Assembly: GCA_012295275.1 (NCBI GenBank) | Contig: CM022668.1 | Location: 9,232,541 to 9,296,540 of the forward strand | Reading direction: 5' to 3' | DNA from: Chrysomallon squamiferum | Taxonomy: Eukaryota; Mollusca; Gastropoda; Neomphalida; Peltospiridae | Length of the DNA stretch: 64,000 nt | Shown: piece by piece, positions 51,380-63,162 of the stretch | Position numbering within the stretch: the first letter of the stretch is position 1 | How the letters are laid out: the number at the start of each line of letters is the position of its first letter | Program-made: the position numbers and the translations under genes | Notes under the pieces: model-generated | What the model was told of the DNA's origin: nothing | The model's input: the letters and a program-made list of their open reading frames with translations, nothing else | Database searches by the model: none

Positions 51380-51428
51380 GTTGGTACATTTGGCTGCAAA
51401 AATCCACGCTATGCTACTGTGTGTGTTC

Positions 51429-51482
<54 letters not shown>

Positions 51483-51604
51483 GTTGGTACATTTGGCTGC
51501 AAAAATCCACGCTATGCTACTGTGCGTGTTCTTGTGTGTGTGTGTGTGTGTGAGGGTTGGTACATTTGGCTGCAAAAATCCACGCTATGCTACTGTGCGT
51601 GTTC

Positions 51605-51656
<52 letters not shown>

Positions 51657-51695
51657 GTTGGTGCAAAAATCCACGCTATGCTACTGTGTGTGTTC

Positions 51696-51767
<72 letters not shown>

Positions 51768-51809
51768 TGGGTTGGTACATTTGGGTTGGTACATTTGGCA
51801 AAAAATCCA

Positions 51810-51862
<53 letters not shown>

Positions 51863-51917
51863 GTTGGTACAAAAATCCACGCTATGCTACTGTGTGTGTT
51901 CTTGTGTGTGTGTGTTC

Positions 51918-51955
<38 letters not shown>

Positions 51956-52003
51956 TAGTACATTTTGGCTGCAAAAATCCACGCTATGCTACTGTGTGTG
52001 TTC

Positions 52004-52059
<56 letters not shown>

Positions 52060-52114
52060 GTTGGTACATTTGGCTGCAAAAATCCACGCTATGCTACTGT
52101 GTGTTTCTTGTGTG

Positions 52115-52160
<46 letters not shown>

Positions 52161-52209
52161 GTTAGTACATTTGGCTGCAAAAATCCACGCTATGCTACTG
52201 TGTGTGTTC

Positions 52210-52247
<38 letters not shown>

Positions 52248-52447
52248 TAGTACATTTGGCTGCAAAAATCCACGCTATGCTACTGTGTGTGTTCTTGTGT
52301 GTGTGTGTTGTGTGTGTGTGTGTGTGTGTGTGTGAGGGTTAGTACATTTGGCTGCAAAAATCCATGCATGCTATGTGTGTTCTGTGTGTGTGTGTGTGTG
52401 TGTGTGTGGCTGCAAAAATCCACGCTATGTGTGTGTGTGTGTGGTTG

Positions 52448-52484
<37 letters not shown>

Positions 52485-52630
52485 CTTTGGCTGCAAAAAT
52501 CCACGCTATGCTACTGTGTGTGTTCTTGTGTGTGTGTTCTTGTGTGTGTGTGTTTTGTGTGTGTGTGTGTGTGGGTTAGTACATTTGGCTGCAAAAATCC
52601 ACGCTATGCTACTGTGTGTGTTCTTGTGTG

Positions 52631-52674
<44 letters not shown>

Positions 52675-52745
52675 GTTGGTACATTTGGCTGCAAAAATCC
52701 ACGCTATGCTACTGTGTGTTCTTGTGTGCGTGTGTGTGTGTGTTC

Positions 52746-52793
<48 letters not shown>

Positions 52794-52849
52794 TGTGATG
52801 GTTGGTACATTTGGCTGCAAAAATCCACGCTATGCTACTGTGTGTGTTC

Positions 52850-52890
<41 letters not shown>

Positions 52891-52941
52891 GGGTTAGTAC
52901 ATTTGGCTGCAAAAATCCACGCTATGCTACTGTGTGTGTTC

Positions 52942-52991
<50 letters not shown>

Positions 52992-53032
52992 TTGTGGCTG
53001 CAAAAATCCACGCTATGCTACTGTGTGTGTTC

Positions 53033-53072
<40 letters not shown>

Positions 53073-53121
53073 GTTGGTACATTTGGCTGCAAAAATCCAC
53101 GCTATGCTACTGTGTGTGTTC

Positions 53122-53177
<56 letters not shown>

Positions 53178-53223
53178 GTTGGTACATTTGGCTGCAAAAA
53201 TCCACGCTATGCTACTGTGTGTG

Positions 53224-53269
<46 letters not shown>

Positions 53270-53286
53270 ACGTGCTGTGTGTGTTC

Positions 53287-53324
<38 letters not shown>

Positions 53325-53392
53325 GTTAGTACATTTGGCTGCAAAAATCCACGCTATGCTACTGTGTGTGTTCTTGTGTGTGGGTGAATGGA
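51166..53392 (+). repeat. 2.2 kb compound satellite: GT microsatellites alternating with a 50-bp core
   Basis: About 23 copies of a core (gggttggtacatttggctgc then aaaaatccacgctatgctac and tgtgtgtgttctt) are separated by (TG)n tracts of about 10-55 bp. Some copies are truncated (near 51660, 51795 and 53268) and some contain double ttcttg segments. gagggttggtac and ggttagtac variants alternate. Long open frames on both strands (VCVC and THTH repeats) are artefacts. The tract length and alternating purine-pyrimidine content make it a strong Z-DNA candidate. Confidence 0.97.
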
Positions 53393-53754
53393 TTTACGTG
53401 TGGCAATTAAAAAAAAATAATAATAATAATAATAAAATAAATAAAACATTTCATTGGTCCTAAATGTAAGTTCAGTTTTCAGCTGAAAAGGACGTATCTA
53501 ATGAAGTCATTTTGATGCTGGGTTATGAAGGGTTTATCATACCTTTTTAACTTTCTTTTTATAACCTGTGAATACAAACTTATGCTCTGTAAATGAAACA
53601 AATACGTTTCAAAGATAAAAGTAATCCTGAACAAAAAGTTACAAATTCCTGAACACATTAGATGTTGTATCATCTCTATACTGAACTGATAATGATCCCA
53701 AATTATTAGAATGATCTGCCGATCGCGATACCGTACTTTGCTCTTTGTGCTATT

Positions 53755-53815
53755 TCGTTTCGTTTCGTTTCATTTCGTTTCGTTTAGTTTAGTTTAGTTT
53801 CTTTCTTTCTTTCTT
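53755..53815 (+). repeat. TTTCG/TTTAG/TTTC short tandem repeats
   Basis: About six TTTCG-type pentamers pass into TTTAG pentamers and then TTTC tetramers. This is a stepwise-mutated microsatellite. Confidence 0.8.
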
Positions 53816-53819
53816 TATT

Positions 53820-55360
53820 TAATGTTTTATACAACTGTAGTATTCCACAAAACATTTGAAACATTTGATACATAATTAAATTATTGCTGAAAATAATATT
53901 AATAGCTGTAAAAATTAAAACTACACTTCAGAAAGATTAAACAAATATTAACTAACTTCATATAAAACATAATAAAACAACTCATACAAAACGAAAAATG
54001 ATAAGGCTACAGGTGTGTATAGTATTACAAATGAATATAAATATTAACATTATCACAGTTGTAACTAAACTACGAAAATACAAACTGAAAGCTATGAAAT
54101 CTACTAACTACATATAATGGTATCACAGTTAAAATTAATTTCCAGTAACAATAATCAGAACCTATGACATAATATTTTGACTTTAACTGAGTGACGTATT
54201 ATGTGTAAATATTAACTACACTATGAAATGACTAATAATTAATCCCTATGATATTTGTTAACAGTAAACTGAATTACTATCACTTTTGAAATTAAATTAG
54301 AATAAGACTAAGCTATTACATATTTGTAACTTTAACTTCTGAGTGTAGTATCTTCCATGTAAATGTTAATAATGTCAGAGCTGAAATTAAGATTCAGTAA
54401 GACAAATCCAAGACTTTCAAACTCATTCAGCAGCTGACATGATATCTGCCTACTGGAGCTTCCCACCCCAGCTATCTTTTTTTTTTTTAAAGAATACCCC
54501 CATATATATACTGATCAAAATAAGCTTAATATGTTTATTTTGACTCAAAAAATCGCTACAAATCAATTTGTTTTGTCGGCAGTTTTATGTGTCAGAAGTG
54601 ATTCAAAATCATCATGTGCAGTCTCCAGTCAAAATGGTTTGAAACCTAGAACAGCTGCCACAGAACTGAAGATGTATTTGAGTTTTGACCATAAAAAAAT
54701 TGTTAAAATGATACATTACATTTCTACATGGTTTATTAGAGATGGTTTTATTCAGTGAACCATACTGATTAATCAAACCAGTGAAAAGTCAAAGTCATAC
54801 AGAGCATTATGGATTGAAAAGTCATCAGAGCAGATTTTGAATGTCGGAAAAATGTCAAGAAAAATATCGTCAAAATTGGATAAGAAGTGGCCAAATGCAG
54901 TAGCGTCATTGGAACATCATCGATGGGAATATTGTCTGATTAAACATTATTTGGGAAAAGGACTTTCCCCTCTGAAAATCTGAGAATAGTATTAAAAATC
55001 CTAAAATTCAATAAGGATTTAAATTGCACTTTGGCTTTTGAAAATTCTCACATTAAATATAATTTAAGATTTTCTTATTTAGAAAAAAAAAACGACTGAG
55101 CTGAACACACATACATCCTGCAGTAGCTTGCACTCAAGCCATTTTTTAAACAGACATTACAAATAGCTTCACACCAGCTTATACATTGTGTTATCTTAAG
55201 GGATTTTCAGTCATTGTGCCCAACTGTCCATCCCTAAAGGTTTATAGCTGGTGCTTTGCCATTTAAAAAGAGTGAAGACTGATAGTACAATTTTCATAAA
55301 TAAGAAAGCTTCACACAAACTTTTATACATTTGTTGGTCTAGACTTCAATTCCCATTTCA
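53820..55360. other. Spacer behind MSH4, no gene supported
   Basis: AT-rich sequence. The part from 54430 to 54980 is less repetitive and has a 75-codon open frame at 54531-54758 of unknown kind. I could not assign it to a gene or a transposon. The 3'UTR of MSH4 (minus strand) should lie just below 55370. Confidence 0.35.
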
Positions 55361-55369
55361 GACTATGGA

Positions 55370-56217
55370 CTACTCTTCAGTGCCTTTGATTTCTTTCAGA
55401 TACTGAGATTTCAAGCTACCCAAGTAACTCTTCAGCCCATCAAGGTCAAGACGAGAATTTTTTGCCACCTGGATCAGAGCTGTTCCAAGTTTAAAAACAG
55501 CTCTCTGTCGCTGAGACTGAGGATCTGTTGTAGTGTTTTTCTTAAAAGAAATATTTATCAGTTTTAAAAAAATCAACACTATGGTACAGATATGATTGAT
55601 TATTAATAGCTAAAAAAATACTGAAAAAGATATGAGATAATTATTCAGATTTCAAATAATGAAAACCTTTTCTGGTAAAGTGTTGAAATAATTCATAGTT
55701 TTATAACATTTAAGAGTGTATGCCATAAATAACAGAAGATAAATGAAAATCAATCAACCAGCTTCACTTTTCTTATGAAGTTGGTTCAGGCTCAGAACTT
55801 AAGCCTGTGGATATATTGTTTGTGTTTACTCATTTTAAAAATAAAAATCTGAAACACAGCAATATCCTCTTCTGAACCTGCCAATTACTTTAAAATGTAA
55901 AAGTTTCACTTTTAATGTGGATGACAACTTACTTTGTTTTGTTCCTCTATAAATGCAGATATTTTCTTGGCCTCCTGAATTACAGAACGTGGCATTGTAG
56001 ACACTTCAGCAAGTTGAAGCCCTGTTTTAGAGGTTATATGCTACATGGTTTATTATTATATTCATCATTACTAAAGAACAATGATACTTGAAATATTTTT
56101 GTTTAGTTTAAGAGCTATGAATGTGTATGAGATTTTTTTGAAAAATGGTACTGACATATACATATTTCTGGATATGCATGTCTCAAAAAGATAAATGCCA
56201 AATATTAAGAAACATAC

Positions 56218-56300
<83 letters not shown>

Positions 56301-56337
56301 TTTGAAATTTTATAGAAGTAGGAGTTATTTCTGAAAA

Positions 56338-56379
<42 letters not shown>

Positions 56380-59063
56380 GTCAACTTGTGACTAAACTGA
56401 AAACTTAATTGCTTTTATTCATTTGTGTTTTTTAACTTGCCATAATGTTTTTCTTCAGTCTTGCCTTTAGACAAAATGTGTGTGTAGTGAATTTTCTCAC
56501 AGTTTCCTTCAACGCTAAATGATCTTTGCACTTCAAGGAAGTAACTGTCAGAAAAAAATATCTACTCTGATTATAATACATATAATCAGATATATTATTA
56601 TAAGAAATTCTAAAATTAATCAATGAATAAATATATACTGTACATGCTGTTTACTGATATATATTTTTGACCTCTTCATTACTCTGATTGCAGCTAATTG
56701 TCTTGGATAATTTTCTTGAAGTTTTAGCTGATTTAAAATCACATGTAATAATATTAAATTTGAATAATTTGCATAATTATTATTTTCAAACCACATAGGA
56801 AACAAGAATACTCACTTTTCTACATTAGGATATAAACTATCCATATTAGTAAGTTGCATAAAATGTGTCACAAAAAAGGTAAAAGCCTGTAAAGAAATTA
56901 TTTATTTAGTTTATGTAATCTTATGTTATTTCATTTAATATAAGTTGAGGATCCCTTATCTCAAATGCTTTGGATCAGATTTTTTTTTAGGAAATTTGAT
57001 ATAAAGGGAGATTCTAAGAATATGATCTAATTCATTTATGTTTTATATGTAGCTAATAAAAATTGAATGCAGGTATATTTGGATAATATTTTTGATAATT
57101 TGGTGCATGAAATAGAATCTGTCAATGCCAAACCATTCAAAAATTTTAAGATATCACTATCCTGGCTGTTTGAAAAAAATTGTTTTGGTTTTAAGAATTT
57201 CAACATCTACAACTATGTCCCACTGGAAAACAACAAAAAAACTACTTGATCTTGAAGATATTTACAAGTTCAAGAATATATGTTCTAAGTTTCTTAACTG
57301 GTTAAAATGACTGACAACCAGTCACTCCAGAGCAGCAGCATCTGGTCAAACATGTAAGTAGATTGACACCATTTTTTCCCCCATGTTTATAACCAGAAAC
57401 TGCCCCCAAGCAGTCACCCAGTTGCCATTGTAAATGTTGTATGATAGCATACTTTTTTTTATCTTATAATAAATATATAAAAAAAAAAAAGTATGACACT
57501 GACTAAACTTAATTATGTTTTTGATTTTGGACAACGTCATACATGAAACATACCTTTGTTTGAAGTAAGTGTTCACAAACAGCATGACAGATTCCAACAC
57601 CTTCTTCTGCACTTGTGCCTACAACATGCATTTAATGAGATATTTCAAAAAGGATGATGCATGTTTATGTATCTGTGATATTTAAGCTTGTGATGTTATG
57701 AGAAGTGGGCATTAACTGATAAACAACCTGACAGATAATATATATTACTTCTTTCTTCTAACTACATCTGCTAATGTACAGTTCCATCACTTAGACATTA
57801 ATCTGCAATAATTTTGCTATTAAAACAGTAGATCAATACACTGGCTTGTTCTAAATTCACTTCACTATTCTGATTTCAAATTATTTACCTCTGCCAAGTT
57901 CATCAATAATGATCAAAGATGTTGGAGTAACATTTTGTATAATGTAGTTTATTTCCTTCATCTAAAAAAAGTTTAAAAAAGGGAGGAAAAAAAAAAAAAA
58001 ATAAATTAATACTTCTTTTAAAATGGTTCAGTAAATTAGCAAACGAGAAGAAATTAAACTTTCTTTCTAATTACCAGGCAGAGATATTTTGTAGAAACTT
58101 TAACATAAGCAGTTAATTACACTCTGTGTGATTTGACTATTAAGACTGGAAAATATAAGACAGTGAACTATGAGAACTGATCCTGAACCAATCTTTTACA
58201 ATGTTACTAAACAAACCAAATAATTCCATCATGTAAGAATTCTTAAAATTATTGTAATAAACAGAATTTTATTTGTTTTATGTTGAAGTGGCTTTTTAGG
58301 ATTCATTCTTGTTTATTAAGGTGTAAAAGTAAAATGTTATTTAACAACCTCTAACATAAATGTTGATGAATTGGTCTCCATGTCATCACCACTGCCAATT
58401 CGGGAGAAAATCTGGTCTGTAATTCTGAATGAAGCATACTCCACTGGAACAAAGGAACCAATTTGGGCCATCACTTGTAGCAGTGCTACCTGACGTAGGT
58501 ATGTTGATTTGCCACTCTAAAGTCAATCCATATTGATTCATGTAGATAATTTAGTGTTTTTTTTAAATTATTAATTATATTTCTTATCTATATTTGAATA
58601 ATTAGATGTATCAGTATGCTATGTAAATCACATGTTAACCTGTGCAATTTATTAGGTACTTAATACAATTAATCTCCATGTGAAAAATACATTAACCCTA
58701 CATTATTACTGATGAATAAATGATTAAGTCTGTCATTGTTATGTTAAAGATGCCATGTTCTGTAATTAGTAATTTTATCAATTCATCTAAGCCATTTTCA
58801 GATTTTTCAGTTGTTTCAATTGCAGTGACTTACCATGTTAGGTCCTGTAATTATAATAAAATTGCTGTCTTCAGATGCATACTGGAAATAACAGTAAGGG
58901 AGTAGTCTGAACAATTAAATTATCAAGAAGGAAACAAGGAATATTACTGCTTCATAAATCGATGAATGAGATGACAAATGTTTAAGATGTCAAACTAAAA
59001 CATAAAATGTTTCTTTCCAAAAAGAAGAAATAACTTTTTTGAATTGTAAGTTGTTTTGTTTTG

Positions 59064-59110
<47 letters not shown>

Positions 59111-62100
59111 GTGTTGTTCTATAATGATGAAAAAGTTTCAGTATTCAGTTGTAAAAGTAATAAAAAATATATACCTACATATAATGTTGAATTCTTACAT
59201 CAAGCAGTTTAGTGAGAATAAAAAAGACTGAAATATATTTAACAAAACTTTATGGATGTAAGCATTACTTACTGTGTTGTTTGGAACAGGTATATCGGAG
59301 CCAATTTTCTCCAGAATTGGATGTCGCCCTTGTTTAACAGCTAAAGTATCCGTGAATTCAGGCCTGACTGCAACAAAAATAATACAAAAATGTGAAGAAA
59401 AATAATAATAAAAAATCCTATCCGTGTTCAGTTATATAATTATTACAAACAGATGCAAGAAATGCTAAATAAATTAAACACAAATAAACACTAATATCTG
59501 TATTCTGGAAAAAAAAATAATAAAATAAAATAAATAAATAAATCAGATATAATAATTTAGCTTCATAACATCAGCAACAGATAAATCAAATGTAATAATT
59601 TAGTTGTATAACATCAACAACAAAGCAGTGTCTCATCACATAACTTGTGATCTCAAAATAGTTTATTCAACTTACCATAAGAAGACAGAGTACAGGCATG
59701 TGCAAATGAAACAAGCATGTCCAGCATTGAAACACATTCAGATAACTTGTACAGACAACTGACATGTTCTCTGATCTCATTTAACAACTGGCAGACCACA
59801 CTGAAACACAAACATTTTCAGTCTGTTACCATTATATCAAACAAACAAACAAACAAAACCTGATACATAATTTAAATCATATAGGTAATGTTTGAAGCTC
59901 CTTCTAAATGTAATTATAAGTTAATCTTTTGTCCTTAAACATATGTACATCAAGCAGTGTAAGAAAATGTCAGTGTTTGTAAAATTATTACTGCATAATG
60001 TATCAATTTTCACTTACATATTTGTCATTAGATAAATCTCCTGAAGTGATTCTTTCGTGCGATCTGTTAAAATTATAATTTACTGTTACACAGAATAAAA
60101 TAATAATGAAAAAAAAAAAAAAAAATTCCAGTTGTCAAAGGATATAATACTTTACCAAACATTTTAATATTTAGGATCCTCTACATATTTTTGTTATGTA
60201 CATTTTCAATAAAACTTTAGCAATTATAAATAATAGAAAACTAAAGTAAAATTATTACTAAAGATTTAACATTAAAATAATTTTAAAGCATAAACATTTT
60301 ATTTCAAATTTATGATAAACTGAATATATTGCTACTTGTACAATAACTTAGCAAGCAATGAAAATAATTATTTACAAAAACAATTAATACAGTTGAAAAA
60401 TGTTTAAAATAAAAAGAACTACATTTAATATACTTACCATTGAGTTGAATCTGGAATTAGAATATATATATATATATAGACACATACACACACAAAGCAC
60501 ACACACACACACATATAAATACATACATATATATATATGTATGTATGTATATGCATGTGTGTTTGTGTGTGTTGTTTGTTTTTCTTCTCTCACTTTTATA
60601 AACATAGTGTCACAGTTTCAGTCCCCATAAAAAGCTTATTTTAAATATTAAATTGACCTATTTTCTAGATACATTAGCTATTAAGACAAATTTTATAACC
60701 AAAAGATTAAAAAATATTTGTTATTCTTTATAAAACTAATATCATAAATTGTAAAACTGAACAAAACTTAAAAATCAAATCAAAATATATTTTAAAAAGA
60801 AAAAAAATGAAAAGAATTTAGATAGATATTTTCTTGTTTTGAAAGACTATTTCATACAATTATTAAATGATTATTATAGAGATGTTTCTTTTTTAAAATT
60901 TATTTTAAGTTTATTTAAATGGATGACTAAATCAATTTTTTAAAAATTACACAAAAAAATTATTTAAGAAGTTTTTAATAAATAACCAGATCAGTTGTAG
61001 TGAAGCTGAGTGTATTTCTAGACTTGGTGACTTTAAGAAAATCTCCAGGCAGGTTTTCTGCAGTGTACTGTTCAGATCCACCACAGTAGAGCTGTATGTA
61101 GAAATTTCTAGTTGTACTGAATGCTGTACGAAGAGGCAGGCTGTATTGCTCACCCAGCTGTTTGACAACCCCTGTGTAAGTACAAACACTTTTAACAATT
61201 AATGATAAATCTGTTATAATATACACAAATATAAAATTATTATATAACAGTGTAGTAAAAATATTTTCACTAACTAAAGATAATTCTTTTATAATATATA
61301 TAAATGTAAAACTGTTACATAATAATGAAGTACAAATATTTTCAGTAATTAAACTAAATTAATCTATTATAATATATAAATATACACAACAATGCAACAT
61401 AAATATTTTCGGTAAATAACAATAAATCTATTATATCATAAATATAACACTATTATACAACAATGCAGAACAAATATTTTGACTAACTAAAGATAAATAT
61501 AATTAATGTAGTACAAATATTTTCAACAATTGAAGATAAACATATTAATAAACAAAAATATAACACTATTATACAACAGTGTATTACTAATATTTACACT
61601 AATGATAAATATATTATAACAGACATAAATATATGCAACAATGCAGTATAAATATTTTCAATAACTAAAGATAAATATATGTAATATACATAAATATAAC
61701 ACATTATATAAGAATGTAGTACAAATATTTTCACTAAAGATAAGTCTGTTGTAATACACATAAAGATAACACTATTATACAACAGTATAGTACAAATATT
61801 TTCACTAAAGATAAATCTATTACATAAATATGATTATAACACTATTATGTAATTATGCATTACAGATATCTTCAATAACAAAAGATAAGTATACAAAAAA
61901 GTACAATGTAATCGTCACTATTTGACAACTCCTATGTAAGTAAAATATTTTCTTTAACTAAAGACTGACAATTCCTACTGAGACATAAAGAAAATGATAT
62001 ATTGAACAAAATATAAAATCAAATCAATCTGTGTAGTTATGTATTACTATGTCAGACCATTTTTAAAATACCAAGAATGTATTCTCACAATGATTTCCTT

Positions 62101-62446
62101 ATATAACTTAGTGCTCACCTACTATATCATCTACAATTTCTGTATATGTCCTTCTTGCAAGATCAAGCAGACCTGAAATGAAAAAAAAAAAAAAAAAAAA
62201 ATTTTGTCCAAAAGAGTAATGAAATTAATGATTAATAACTATGGACAGGTAACACAGAATGTAAACAGAATTATCTACGAATGGTTGTAGTAGGTGAAAA
62301 TATTTTGTAATTAACAGCATTTTACAGATTAGAAATATCTAAATTTGATTTTTAGAAAATAAAAACAGGTATAAGATTTAATTTACAATAGGTCAATAAT
62401 TATTTAAATATGTATTATTACTTACCATTTACCTTTGGCTAAAATA

Positions 62447-62477
<31 letters not shown>

Positions 62478-63114
62478 GTGCATGTATTTCTTTCGTTATA
62501 TATAAATAAAACAAAAATACTGATATCCCCACCATTGCATACTTTTGATAAATTGTTTGTATGATAATTAATAATGAATGAATTAATACTTAAAAATAAA
62601 TCAGTACTTTTTAATTAACAGTTATTGGGTGTCATTCAAATTTTCTTATATAATCTATAATGGTATGAGATCGAAAATCCACTACTACCTCTCCAGAATA
62701 TAGACCATTTTTTTTTTTTTAAAATGGCAGTATTATATTTACAATATAATTTATATGTAATATATACATTGAGAAGTAACACTGTCTTGCTAAATATAAC
62801 TTAGTAGCAATACACAATTGTACTGGTGAAATATAACACACTAAAATATTTAGAACTGTAATGTAGCTCTGATATTGAACATTAAGGTACAGTGTAATAT
62901 GTAATACTTGAGATTTGCAAATATTGGGTTATTTTCTGTGGCTGTTACCTTCACAGCAAAACACTTCTGAGTTCTCATGTTAAGTGCACCTTTTTGATAT
63001 TTTGTATCTTCATGGATAACACTATTTATACTTTTCATCATCAAGTCAAAACGAGGATCTTCCAGTGACTGTGATCAACAAAAATAATAATAAAAACTAG
63101 CAGTAGTACTAGCA

Positions 63115-63162
<48 letters not shown>

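Noticed and set aside
51163-53387. Very long open frames (up to 366 codons) with VCVC or THTH repeats on both strands
   Set aside because: They are translations of GT dinucleotide tracts and a satellite core, open in several frames at once, with no start context or splice signals.
54430-54980. Decayed transposon or processed pseudogene between the satellite and MSH4
   Set aside because: The region is less repetitive, but I could recognise no transposase, reverse transcriptase or gene family in any frame and no flanking inverted repeats.
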